From the NCBI RefSeq assembly GCF_002871095.1, contig NZ_NSHJ01000094.1:1-40124 (forward strand): 40,124 nt of DNA, given 5' to 3'. The notes under the pieces are model-generated. The model ran no database searches and was not told where the DNA came from. It saw only the letters and a program-made list of their open reading frames with translations. Below are positions 31,332 to 40,124 of this stretch, in pieces (within the stretch, counting starts at the first letter, position 1; each line of letters opens with the position of its first letter). Both the position numbers and the translations under genes were made by a program. Origin of the DNA: Coxiella-like endosymbiont (GTDB lineage: Bacteria; Pseudomonadota; Gammaproteobacteria; Coxiellales; Coxiellaceae).

Positions 31332-32103
31332 TTTTCTGAACCTAATACTCACTTAAAGTGATGATTTTTTACAAAACTACAGTAGATATCAAGTCGCCTG
31401 TGGGTCAGTGATACTCAGAGCAGAAGACTATACTAAAAAAAATATTTTATTACTTATGGGAAGATTCTTCTAAAAGAAGGTGCTATTATCTTTATAAGAA
31501 ATGATTAATTTCGATAAGAGAAGTTTTCAATCATTGATAAGAAAAGAGGTTAAACATGTCACGTTAAGTATACTTTAAGTCATTTTGGTTCGATGTTAAA
31601 ATATTCCATGAAGAGTCATTATCAATAATTAAGCAATTACCCAGAGTAAGCATTTATTCCTTTAGGTACTGGAAGGAATCTATAATTACAGCTTTATTTA
31701 TTACTATGATCATAAGAATATTTTTATTCCTTCAAATTAATTTATTGCAATCTTTCTTTTAGGATTTGCTACTTCATTTAATATCAATAATATTAATATT
31801 GATATCATTCATCTTCTTTTATAAAGAAGACAAGGAATCAAAATACAGCTTTACTAGAACTTAGAAGTGGTTTTACAATCACACAAATACTCATTATTCC
31901 GTGTTCATATGATGGTAATTATAATTGTTGATCTTAAGAGACTCTGAGAATAGATGCAACCCAAGAAGTGTAAGATCTCTGAAGAATTTACGACTCAAAA
32001 GTTGAGTACCTCTCCTAATTTAAGCCACATTTTTATATAAATTGTACGACGCTTATTATTTGATTGATTTATCTATAATATAATGTTTATAATATTAATA
32101 CGA
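31332..32103. other. Non-coding DNA between nuoN and tRNA-fMet
   Basis: No gene or gene remnant is recognised. An AT-only inverted repeat (ATATCAATA, seven-base loop, TATTGATAT; 31781-31805) is present. Its position relative to any gene gives it no clear role. The last 40 bases hold a likely promoter for the tRNA. Confidence 0.55.
32064..32093 (+). promoter_or_regulatory. Likely promoter of tRNA-fMet
   Basis: TTGATT (32064-32069) and a perfect TATAAT (32088-32093) are 18 bases apart and end ten bases before the mature tRNA start, so transcription would begin almost at the tRNA. A second TATAAT at 32074 lacks a good -35. Confidence 0.45.
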
Positions 32104-32177
<74 letters not shown>

Positions 32178-32404
32178 CTGAAGATTTAAAAATAAATATA
32201 AAATCCCGTTAAAAATATATTTTTAGATAAGGAGGGGCTGTATGCCCTTTTTTATTTTTGAGTAAAGGGGGGATAAATAAATGAAACACAAAAATACTAC
32301 AGCGTATAATTATACCAGCACTAGAACCCTTTAGATTTAAGTTAATAAGGATTACTGTGAGAGATCTCCCAAAAAAGGAAGGTAAAATATATTGTGAGTG
32401 ATCC
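32178..32404. other. Non-coding DNA, probably lost rimP 5' part
   Basis: No readable rimP N-terminus was found, although the gene must have started here. A GGGGGG run at about 32267-32272 is the only distinctive sequence. Confidence 0.4.
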
Positions 32405-32733
32405 CAGATACTCTTCAGTCCCTCAGAAGGCGTAAGTAACTCTTGGCGATTGGGCTAAAATCAGTTGTTAACTGAATGAATTATTGGATGTTGAGGATCT
32501 CATAAGTAGCCATTATAATTTAAAAATTTCTTAACCAAGTTTGTATGGCCTTTAAATATGGTTGGTAATTATGGTCGATTTTATGATGAGAGGTAAAACT
32601 TAAAACACGCCTCTTATAAACCACAAAGAGAATAATACCAAATTTTCATGGTATAAAGATGGTGAATGACACAGTAAGGCTCACTGTAAAAACTGACAAT
32701 ATAATCATGATAGTAAAAAAAAGGCTGGGATGA
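32405..32733 (+). pseudogene. rimP: Dead rimP (ribosome maturation factor)
   Basis: SPSEGV (about 32417-32435) shifts frame into VTLGDWAKISC (32436-32468), then TAA (32469-32471), LNELLDVEDLISSHYNLKIS (32472-32531) and a second TAA (32532-32534). These reproduce the RimP core 'G-(I/V)-T-L-x-D-C-x-x-(V/I)-S-R-Q-(L/V)-x-x-x-L-D-V-E-D-x-I-x-x-x-Y-x-L-E-(V/I)-S-S-P-G'. A later frame reads NFHGIKMVND, then TVRLTVKTDN, ending at TGA 32731, matching the C-terminal domain. At least two stops and two frameshifts make it non-functional. RimP assists 30S maturation. The location between tRNA-fMet and nusA is its conserved place. It is dispensable in E. coli, with a growth cost at high temperature. Confidence 0.88.
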
Positions 32734-32779
32734 AAAATAGAAAGAACGAATTTGATAGCAGATTTTTGAGACTTAAAAA

Positions 32780-34273
32780 ATGAATAAAGACATTTTATTA
32801 ATAGTTGACTCAATGTCTAATGAACGTGGAGTCCCGAAAGAAGTTATCTTCGAAGCTATCGAAACGGCCTTAGCTACTGTAACAGCAAAACGTTATGATG
32901 AGCATGATGTTAAAATTTGTGTCTCTATTGATCAAAAAACTGGGTATTATGAAACTTTTCGCTGTTGGACAGTAGTAGAGAATGAAGACTCCTTAGAGTC
33001 GCCTGGTCAACAAATTCCTTTAAGCCGAGCACGAGAGATTGATTCTGATTTGGAAGTGGGTGATGTGATTGAAGAGCCTGTTGAGTCGGTAAAATTTGGT
33101 CGTATTGCGGCCCAACAAGCTAAGCAAGTTATTATTCAAAAGGTCCGCGAAGCTGAACGAGAAAAAATTATTCAACACTATGGGAAGCGGGTTGGAGAAC
33201 TCGTGATTGGGGTAGCTAAGCGGGTTACTCGTGATAGTATTATCTTAGATATGGGCGAGAATGCGGAAGCATTATTACCGAGAGAAGAGATGATTCCACG
33301 TGAGGCCTTCCGGGTTAATGATCGTTTACGTGTGTATTTATCTGCTGTTCGGCAGGATAAACGAGGACCTCAATTATTAGTAAGCCGTACGCGACCTGAA
33401 TTTTTAATTGAATTATTCAAAATTGAAGTACCAGAAATTAGTGAAGAAGTAATTGAGATTAAAGGTGCTGCACGAGATCCTGGTTCGCGGGCGAAAATTG
33501 CTGTTAAAACGAATGATGGTCGAATTGATCCAATTGGTGCTTGTGTGGGAATGCGTGGCTCGCGTGTTCAAGCGGTTTCTAATGAATTAGGAGGTGAGCG
33601 TATCGATATTATTTTATGGGATGATAATCCCGCACAATTAGTGATTAACGCCATGGCTCCAGCAGAAATTACCTCCATTGTAGTCGATGAAGAATCTCAT
33701 ACTATGGAGCTTGCAGTTTCCGAAGAACAATTATCTCAAGCCATTGGACGTAATGGACAAAATGTTCGTTTGGCTAGTGAATTGACCAGTTGGATACTTA
33801 ATGTCATGAGTGAAACTGAAATGGCACAAAAACATGAAAAAGAAGCTGGTAATATTAAATCTATTTTTATGGAAAAATTAGATGTCGATGAAGAAGTCGC
33901 TAATGCTTTAATTCAAGAAGGTTTTACTAGCTTAGAAGAAGTAGCTTATGTTCCAAAAGAGGAACTTCAAAATGTTGAAGGGTTTGATGATGAGATTGCA
34001 ACTGAATTGCAACGTCGTGCAAGTAACTTTTTACTTACGCAAGAAATTGCTAATCAAGAAGCATTAGGAGTAAAAGATTTCCTAGAAGATTTATTGACAA
34101 TCGAAGGTATGACGAAAGATGTAGCCTGTCAGCTCTTGTCTCATGAAGTAACTACTCGAGAAGATTTAGCGGAAAAATCAGTGGACGATTTAAAAGAGAT
34201 CATTGATATTGATCAGGATTTTGCTGCTAAATTAATTATGGCGGCAAGAGCCCATTGGTTTTTAGAAAAATAA
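32780..34273 (+). CDS. nusA: Transcription termination/antitermination protein NusA
   Basis: NusA binds RNA polymerase, modulates pausing and takes part in Rho and antitermination complexes. The 497-residue protein has the full gammaproteobacterial layout: an N-terminal polymerase-binding domain (1-130), an S1 domain (about 134-200, with [12 protein letters not shown]), KH1 (about 230-290, [14 protein letters not shown]), KH2 (about 300-350, [14 protein letters not shown]) and two acidic C-terminal repeats (about 365-425 and 440-492). It begins 46 bases after the end of dead rimP, with a weak ribosome site (TTGAGA). Its promoter is presumably that of the former rimP operon or tRNA-fMet. Confidence 0.98.
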   Translation: MNKDILLIVDSMSNERGVPKEVIFEAIETALATVTAKRYDEHDVKICVSIDQKTGYYETFRCWTVVENEDSLESPGQQIPLSRAREIDSDLEVGDVIEEPVESVKFGRIAAQQAKQVIIQKVREAEREKIIQHYGKRVGELVIGVAKRVTRDSIILDMGENAEALLPREEMIPREAFRVNDRLRVYLSAVRQDKRGPQLLVSRTRPEFLIELFKIEVPEISEEVIEIKGAARDPGSRAKIAVKTNDGRIDPIGACVGMRGSRVQAVSNELGGERIDIILWDDNPAQLVINAMAPAEITSIVVDEESHTMELAVSEEQLSQAIGRNGQNVRLASELTSWILNVMSETEMAQKHEKEAGNIKSIFMEKLDVDEEVANALIQEGFTSLEEVAYVPKEELQNVEGFDDEIATELQRRASNFLLTQEIANQEALGVKDFLEDLLTIEGMTKDVACQLLSHEVTTREDLAEKSVDDLKEIIDIDQDFAAKLIMAARAHWFLEK

Positions 34274-34290
34274 GTAAGAGTTAATAAATT

Positions 34291-36705
34291 ATGGCTGACA
34301 TGAGTGTCAAACAATTGGCTGACTTAGTGCGGATAACACCGGAACGTCTTTTGGAGCAACTAAAAGAGGCAGGTGTTCGTATTTTTCACGTCGATCAAAC
34401 TGTTACTGATGACCAAAAACGTAAATTACTTTTACATTTAAAAACTACTGGTAGTTCTCCATTAGATAAAAAAAATTCAAAAATTATCTTAAAACGTAAG
34501 AAGCTGAGTGTTGTTAAATTAGGAAAGAAGAGCGTTAATGTAGAAATACGTTCTAAGCGCGCATATCTAAAACCCATAGAAATATCTGAAAAAGCAGTAT
34601 CTCAGGAGTCTCTTCTTAGTATCTCTGAAATAGCCTTATCAGAAACTAAAAAAGCTAAGGAAAAAGAAGTGACACCTGCTGTGGAACTACAAGTAGCTCC
34701 TAAATCTAGGGATAAACTAGAAGATCAAAAGAAACCCCTTGAAAGCAAAGCAGTCCCTAAAAAAGGAGTGCGTAAAGAATCACGAGGTGGACGTAAAAAT
34801 GAAGAAGAGGACGAATGGGAGGAGCGTGAAGAACTCCATATGTCAAAACTTGCTGAGGAACGTCGTCGACGTAAGTCAAGTTATTTAGAGACAGAAAAGG
34901 CTAGCTCAAGGCTTGAACATAGTTTTGCAAAGCCAACTGCTCCTGTTATCCGTGAGGTTAACCTGCCGGAATCTATTACTGTAGCAGATCTAGCCCAAAA
35001 GATCTCTATAAAAGCGGCAGAAGTTATTAAAACTATGATGAAAATGGGAGCAATGGTTACTATTAACCAGCGGATCGACCAAGAAACAGCGGCAATTGTT
35101 GTTGAAGAAATGGGTCATAAAGTTAAGCTTCTTAAAGGTGATACTGTAGAAGAAAATTTAGAGGCTACTTTAGGAGACCTAGGGGGGGAAACCCGATCAC
35201 GACCTCCAGTAGTGACAATCATGGGCCATGTAGATCATGGAAAAACATCAGTTTTAGATTATATTCGCCGAAGTAAACTCACAAGTATTGAAGCTGGAGG
35301 TATTACTCAACATATTGGTGCTTATCATGTAAAAACTAAATCAGGAATGATCACCTTCTTAGATACACCTGGACATGAAGCATTTACCGCTATGCGAGCT
35401 CGTGGAGTGAAATGTACAGATATTGTAGTTTTGGTGGTAGCTGCTGATGATGGGGTAATGCCTCAGACAGTTGAAGCAATCCAACATGCTCGAGCAGCGA
35501 AGGTTCCCTTAGTAGTAGCTATTAATAAAATAGATAAACTAGAAGCCGATCCAGATCGAATTAAAACTGAATTATCGAAACAAGAAATTATTCCGGAAGA
35601 ATGGGGTGGAGAAACCATGTTTCAGCTCATTTCGGCAAAGACGGGGGAGGGCATTAATTCTTTATTGGAATGTATTTTGCTTCAGGCTGAGGTACTGGAA
35701 TTGAAAGCTGTAGACCAGGGGCCTGCACGAGGGGTGGTAATTGAATCTCGTTTAGATAAGGGTCGTGGTCCTGTAGCTACTATCTTAGTGATGAGTGGAG
35801 AGTTACATCCAGGCGATATATTGTTAGTGGGTCGCCAATATGGTCGAATCCGAGCTATGATTGGTGATGACGGTCAACCATGCTACCAAGCGGGCCCTTC
35901 AATACCTGTAGAAGTATTAGGGCTTTCTGGGACTGCCACGGCAGGTGAAAAAGCGGTAGTAGTTCAGAATGAACATAAAGCTCGTGAAATTGCACGCTTT
36001 CGTCAAGGAAAATACCGTGAAATTCGCTTAGCGAAAAAACAAACAGCCCATTTGGAACGTATCTTCGATTCTATGAATGAAGGTGAGCAAAGTGCTTTAA
36101 ATATTTTATTAAAAGCAGATGTACAAGGTTCGTTAGAAGCTTTGACGGAAGCTCTTAATAAATTATCCACTGATGAGGTTAAGGTAAAAATTATTGCTAG
36201 TGGGGTAGGTGGAATTACGGAATCAGATGTACATTTAGCTATTGCATCCGATGCAGTAATTATTGGCTTTAATGTTCGGGCTGATTTACCTACGCGAACT
36301 TTGGTGGAACGAGAAGGTGTTGATTTACGTTATTACAGCGTAATTTACAACTTAATTGATGAAATGAAAAAAGCTCTAAGTGGATTACTCGCCCCCGAAT
36401 TTAAGGAAAAAATTATAGGCCTTCTCCAAGTGCGGCAAGTTTTTCGTTCTTCCAAATTTGGTTTCATTGCTGGCTGTATGGTGGTGGAAGGGATAGTCCG
36501 CCGTCATTTACCTATTCGTGTGTTACGTGATCATGTGGTTATTTACGAAGGACAATTAGAATCTTTACGTCGTTATAAAGAAGATGTAGTAGAAGTTCGT
36601 CAAGGTATAGAATGTGGTATTGGCATAAAAAATTATAATGACGTGAAAATAGACGATCACATTGAAGTTTACGAAAAAGTTAAAGTTGAGCGGAAGATTA
36701 TTTAA
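34291..36705 (+). CDS. infB: Translation initiation factor IF-2
   Basis: IF-2 is the GTPase that brings fMet-tRNA to the 30S subunit and joins the 50S. The 804-residue protein has an N-terminal IF2N helix module ([21 protein letters not shown]), a charged linker (about 60-215), a second IF2N-like module ([21 protein letters not shown]) and the G domain: G1 GHVDHGKTS (312-320), G3 DTPGHEAF (from 358), G4 NKID (412-415). Domains II to IV follow, with the fMet-tRNA-binding C-terminus. It lies 17 bases after nusA. A seven-G run (about 35181-35187) is in frame. Confidence 0.98.
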   Translation: MADMSVKQLADLVRITPERLLEQLKEAGVRIFHVDQTVTDDQKRKLLLHLKTTGSSPLDKKNSKIILKRKKLSVVKLGKKSVNVEIRSKRAYLKPIEISEKAVSQESLLSISEIALSETKKAKEKEVTPAVELQVAPKSRDKLEDQKKPLESKAVPKKGVRKESRGGRKNEEEDEWEEREELHMSKLAEERRRRKSSYLETEKASSRLEHSFAKPTAPVIREVNLPESITVADLAQKISIKAAEVIKTMMKMGAMVTINQRIDQETAAIVVEEMGHKVKLLKGDTVEENLEATLGDLGGETRSRPPVVTIMGHVDHGKTSVLDYIRRSKLTSIEAGGITQHIGAYHVKTKSGMITFLDTPGHEAFTAMRARGVKCTDIVVLVVAADDGVMPQTVEAIQHARAAKVPLVVAINKIDKLEADPDRIKTELSKQEIIPEEWGGETMFQLISAKTGEGINSLLECILLQAEVLELKAVDQGPARGVVIESRLDKGRGPVATILVMSGELHPGDILLVGRQYGRIRAMIGDDGQPCYQAGPSIPVEVLGLSGTATAGEKAVVVQNEHKAREIARFRQGKYREIRLAKKQTAHLERIFDSMNEGEQSALNILLKADVQGSLEALTEALNKLSTDEVKVKIIASGVGGITESDVHLAIASDAVIIGFNVRADLPTRTLVEREGVDLRYYSVIYNLIDEMKKALSGLLAPEFKEKIIGLLQVRQVFRSSKFGFIAGCMVVEGIVRRHLPIRVLRDHVVIYEGQLESLRRYKEDVVEVRQGIECGIGIKNYNDVKIDDHIEVYEKVKVERKII

Positions 36706-36707
36706 TA

Positions 36708-37061
36708 ATGTCAAATCAACGCCAACAGCAAGTAGGTGACCTTATTCAGAGGCAGCTAGCTGAACTTCTAAAAAAAGAAGTTCATGATCCTCGATTAGCA
36801 TTTATTTCTTTAACAGCTGTTTCTATGTCTCCTGATTTAAAGCAAGCTAAAGTTTTTTATACATTATTCGAAGAGCGAAATCTTCAAGAAGTTCAGAAAG
36901 CTTTTCATAAAGCTACGGGTTATCTACAGCATTTACTTGCAGAAACGAGTATATTGCGTTATATCCCTAAATTACGCTTTGTTTACGATGAAAGCATTGA
37001 AAGAGCTGATAAAATTTCATTGCTTATCAAACGAGCTATTCAAGATGATACTAAAGAGTAA
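36708..37061 (+). CDS. rbfA: Ribosome-binding factor A
   Basis: RbfA binds the 30S subunit near helix 1 of 16S rRNA and helps its late maturation and cold adaptation. The 117-residue protein is a single KH-type domain with the family motifs VGDLIQRQLAELLKKEVHDPRL and LRYIPKLRFVYDESIERADKI. It begins two bases after infB and its end overlaps truB by 17 bases. Its retention beside a dead rimP shows that 30S maturation here has kept one helper and lost another. Confidence 0.97.
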   Translation: MSNQRQQQVGDLIQRQLAELLKKEVHDPRLAFISLTAVSMSPDLKQAKVFYTLFEERNLQEVQKAFHKATGYLQHLLAETSILRYIPKLRFVYDESIERADKISLLIKRAIQDDTKE

Positions 37062-38001
37062 GGGACAAAAAATTATCAGGCGGAGCATTGATGGTCTTTT
37101 GTTATTAGATAAACCTCAAGGAATTACTTCTAACAATGCGGTGCAACGAATTAAAAATTTGTTTCATGCTAAAAAAGCAGGGCATACCGGAAGTTTAGAC
37201 CCTCTTGCCAATGGCATGTTACCGATATGCCTAGGTGAAGCTACTAAATTTTCTAAATATTTATTAGAAGCTGATAAAAGATATCTCGTAAAAATTCGAT
37301 TGGGAATTCGTACAGCAAGCGGTGATAGTGAAGCTAAAATTATTTCTCAACGTTCTGTTCCTGAATTATCCAAACCTGAGTTTGAAAAAACAATAAGATC
37401 ATTTTGTGGGATAATTGAACAGACTCCTTCAATGTATTCTGCGTTAAAATATAAAGGACAACCCTTATATAAATTAGCTCACCAAGGTATTGAAATTCAA
37501 CGTAAATCTCGGTTCGTTACTATTTATCAATTAAATTTACTTGATTTTCATGAGAAAATAGCTAATTTTTATATACATTGTAGTAAGGGTACTTATATAA
37601 GAACTTTAGTAGATGATTTAGGTGAAGCCTTGGGATGTGGTGCTCATGTAATAGCTTTACGTCGATTAAGCATAATTCATTATCTCGAAAATCAAATGGT
37701 TTCTCTAGTACGTTTAGAGCAAGAATATGAAAACCAGAATAAAGATTCTTTGGATAGTTATTTATTACCAATTGAAAGTATGGTGACTCATTTTCCTGTC
37801 CTTAGGTTAAGTAACGTGAGTATTTTTTATTTGCAGCAGGGACAAACTATAATGGTACCGCATGCTTCTATTCAGGGCTTTGTACGGTTACGTACTCAAG
37901 CTGATCAATTTATGGGTATTGGAGAAGTGTTTAGTGATGCTCGAATTGCTCCTAGATGTTTGATAAAACCTCAGCGTTTGATACAAAGTTCACTAATTTA
38001 A
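37045..38001 (+). CDS. truB: tRNA pseudouridine(55) synthase
   Basis: TruB converts U55 in the T loop of tRNAs to pseudouridine and also acts as a tRNA chaperone. The 318-residue product contains DGLLLLDKPQGITSNNAVQ (16-34), the catalytic Asp52 in HTGSLDPLANGMLPICLGEATK, and YSALKYKGQPLYKLAHQG. SKGTYIRTLVDDLGEALGCG is also conserved, followed by a PUA-like C-terminal domain. The ATG at 37045 inside rbfA is chosen because it places the conserved domain normally; upstream starts would overlap rbfA far more. In many relatives rpsO-pnp follow; here the next DNA is empty. Confidence 0.96.
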   Translation: MILKSKGQKIIRRSIDGLLLLDKPQGITSNNAVQRIKNLFHAKKAGHTGSLDPLANGMLPICLGEATKFSKYLLEADKRYLVKIRLGIRTASGDSEAKIISQRSVPELSKPEFEKTIRSFCGIIEQTPSMYSALKYKGQPLYKLAHQGIEIQRKSRFVTIYQLNLLDFHEKIANFYIHCSKGTYIRTLVDDLGEALGCGAHVIALRRLSIIHYLENQMVSLVRLEQEYENQNKDSLDSYLLPIESMVTHFPVLRLSNVSIFYLQQGQTIMVPHASIQGFVRLRTQADQFMGIGEVFSDARIAPRCLIKPQRLIQSSLI

Positions 38002-39378
38002 AATATTCAACCAGGAGAAGTGATGGGATGGTAGGTTAAATATGGGGGGGTATCAGGTTAGCCGTCCTCTGTGAGGTGTTGTTTTGGTAGGGGGTCGGGA
38101 TTTGTATGGATTCTTGTCTCAATCAAAACCAAAAAAAATTCGGTTGGGGGTTAGCTGTTTTCTAAAGAACGACCTATATTTAACGCATTATTAAATGTAT
38201 TAAGGTATAGACTCAATAGCTCTTTCTGATTCTTGATATATATTTTGTGAATATAGTAATCATGCTTATATTGGTATGGTATATTAAAACAGTTGAGTTC
38301 ATTATGAATTTAATATAATAACCCAACTAATGAATTATTAAAATTAAATAGGCAATTCAGTTATAGTTGAAGCTAGTGTTAATATGGTTAGTTTTAGTAG
38401 TATGATAGATGGATACTATATCATTAAAGTGATTTAACGTCATTCAATATATTTTAAGATACAGTTAAATTTACAAATATTCTTATTTAAAGTTAAGTTA
38501 TTAAATATAAATACATATCTAGTTTATATGGACTTTTTCCTCAAACAGCTAAAGTAGCTTTTCAATTTAATAATTCTAAAACTTAGGAAGTAGGCTTTAC
38601 TAAGTTAGAGTTCTGCACTGTGCAAAGTAGAACTTGATAATCCGGAAAGAGCAGATTTTTTTATTATAAAATTTGATCATCTCTATTGAGGTATTATTTA
38701 TTAAATGAAGTACCGTTTTTTTAGATCCCCCTGGGTGCTCTCTCTGACCTTATTAAGTGAGTAGCCGATTTATAATGATTAAATCTGTTGGGTTATTATG
38801 GCTTAAAAATTTCTAGAATAAACTTCTACTACTATAATAAAAAGTTTGATAATAATTAAAAGGGTTTGTTTCAGATTTTATTATTACTTACTTCCATAAA
38901 AGAGTTTGTTAAAGTTTTAAACTATGATTAGCTTAAAATATTAGTGTAAAGTTTTTCCGCTCTAGATTTTTTCTTTAGGTAATGCAAGAAGAAGAATGCT
39001 AAAAATTAAAATCATTTTTTTTTGCTAAAGCTATAGCTTAGAATATATATAATAACACGGTCACAGTCAAAACTGTGAAGAATACAATATTGTTGTTAAC
39101 ATTATTATTAACGAATTAGCTTTATGAAAAGTTTTCTTATGTTAGAAAATTAAGGTTTTCATGGATTTTTCCAATTCCTATTTTATTAAGTAATGTAAAT
39201 ATGGAATCCTAACCCTGTTGAGCTATACAGGCCTTTCGGCATTTGATTACGTATTCTGAGGGCTCATAGGTTGGTTGACGATTTAGTATTTTTGTAATTA
39301 GCGGTGTAATCTTGAGGTAAAAAAATCTACTTTGTTGCTATATAAATTTTATGTCAAATTAGAAATAATTATCTAACT
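38002..39378. other. Non-coding DNA after truB
   Basis: No intact gene is seen. The first 150 bases are unusually G-rich for the window (a seven-G run at 38043-38049 and a GTAGGGGGTCGGG stretch), then very AT-rich DNA follows. A small perfect hairpin (TCACAGT-CAAA-ACTGTGA, 39061-39078) has no T-run. A short frame near 38630-38680 (LDNPERADFFIIKFDH) looks protein-like but is isolated. Confidence 0.5.
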
Positions 39379-39732
39379 TTTATATATTACGGTCCAGAAG
39401 TCACGACAATAAATTATTGTACGTGTCGTACACAGTGATTACAATTGCCTCAAGATACATTAATTCTATTAATGGAAATACACGTCGAACCAATTTTATC
39501 TTTAACTGAAAAATTACATTCGTTAGTTGATCATTGTTAATTCCATTCAATGAGTTTATATTCATCGTCTACATTCTGGTTCCCAAAAAATAACCTAAGT
39601 TACGAAAAAGTTCCGTATGGCTTAGGCAATTCCGTAAAACAAAAAATTACGTTATTTATTTTAGGTCATATTACTAAGGAAGAGGCTATCCCCGCCGGGC
39701 TACGACTACTAGAACATATACTAGATAACTAA
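39379..39732 (+). pseudogene. Unidentified pseudogene with two in-frame stops
   Basis: One reading frame stays protein-like for about 115 codons and is broken by TGA (39436-39438) and TAA (39538-39540). It reads NYCTCRTQ, stop, LPQDTLILLMEIHVEPIL then LTEKLHSLVDHC, stop, then FHSMSLYSSSTFWFPKNN through KEEAIPAGLRLLEHILDN to TAA. The 60-codon part from ATG 39550 could be called as a gene by itself, but it lacks a Shine-Dalgarno site and clearly continues an older, longer frame. I do not recognise the family. Confidence 0.45.
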
Positions 39733-40124
39733 ATGCCATTATTTTTTTTGAAAAAAATGATATTCATTTTTGGATTATTCATGCTATAAAAAATTAGTTC
39801 AGAGCGGTAAATAAAATTGGTGTGTTTGCTATGAGCAATTCTGGGTTAAAAAATAGACAATCCTTCCGTTATTTTTGTCTCAAGATATGAGATGCCCATT
39901 TCTGGAAGTGTAATTACAGTCACATGGGGAGAGAAATAGTCGTATTCTTCTTGGTACTAAAAAATTGTAAGAAGCTCTTAATGTAAATAATAAAGGTCAT
40001 GTAGCAAGAATTTTTGTTAGGGTAAGCGGAAAAAAAAGGGGGGGAGAAGAAGGTAAGAGTATGGGTTTAGAAAACACCATCATTTATCCATAGCTGTGTT
40101 AGTTAGTCACCTTTCATTGTCAAG
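39733..40124. other. Decayed DNA with unidentified coding traces
   Basis: Short protein-like pieces in adjacent frames, EMPISGSVITVTWGE (39889-39933), then after a shift SRILLGTKKL (39938-39967), a TAA, and EALNVNNKGHVARIFVRVSG (39971-40030), suggest one further decayed gene on the plus strand. It cannot be named. A seven-G run (40040-40046) lies in it. Confidence 0.35.

Noticed and set aside
31781-31805. AT-only inverted repeat after nuoN as a terminator
   Set aside because: It is about 450 bases from the nuoN stop, has no GC pairs and no T-run.
36937-37044. Longer truB beginning inside rbfA
   Set aside because: The extra 36 residues have no resemblance to TruB and come from rbfA in another frame.
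39200-39240. Minus-strand stretch resembling a tRNA D arm (TAGCTCAACAGGGTTAG)
   Set aside because: No matching acceptor, anticodon or T arm could be folded around it.

Overview
The window looks like chromosome from a host-restricted gammaproteobacterium of the order Legionellales, most likely a Coxiella-like (tick) endosymbiont. This is inferred from gene order and protein style, not from a database search. The support is the block tpiA-secG-tRNA-Leu(GAG)-nuoA to nuoN-tRNA-fMet-(rimP)-nusA-infB-rbfA-truB, together with gatCAB opposite mreBCD, in AT-rich DNA. Intact genes are nearly all core housekeeping genes. They are separated by long, very AT-rich stretches that hold decayed genes rather than new ones.

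Layout. 1-2080: non-coding, with a probable TonB/TolA-type C-terminal remnant on the minus strand (1077-1287) and an unidentified coding fragment (866-1015). 2081-5293 (minus): gatC-gatA-gatB, the tRNA-dependent amidotransferase operon. 5467-7928 (plus): mreB-mreC-mreD, cell shape. 7929-11004: about 3 kb of fossil DNA, with a queD/PTPS-like remnant and the clear C-terminal part of a dead yhdP directly before tldD (11005-12444). 12870-13190: dead hupB (HU). 13357-13620: tRNA-Val and tRNA-Asp. 13690-15590: space the size of ppiD, with a recognisable ppiD N-terminus near its start. 15600-16573: tpiA and secG. 16704: tRNA-Leu. 16942-31331: a complete 14-gene nuo operon (respiratory complex I), with nuoC and nuoD unfused. 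32104: tRNA-fMet. 32405-32733: dead rimP. 32780-38001: nusA-infB-rbfA-truB. 38002-40124: mostly empty, with an unidentified pseudogene broken by in-frame stops (about 39379-39732).

How it works together. The retained genes cover glutaminyl/asparaginyl-tRNA formation, the cell-wall elongation scaffold, NADH oxidation with proton pumping, Sec translocation, a glycolytic step, and translation/ribosome maturation. The genes lost from otherwise conserved neighbourhoods are non-essential helpers: a ribosome maturation factor (rimP), a nucleoid protein (hupB), a periplasmic chaperone (ppiD) and an AsmA-family envelope protein (yhdP).

The most unusual signals are: (1) mreC, whose ancestral start appears to have become ATT while its Shine-Dalgarno site stayed intact; (2) many short tandem duplications (period 8-29 bp) scattered through the non-coding DNA; (3) erosion of the encoded 3' CCA in three of four tRNA genes; (4) precise fossils of rimP, hupB and yhdP. 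I see no CRISPR array, insertion sequence, prophage or novel multigene system.
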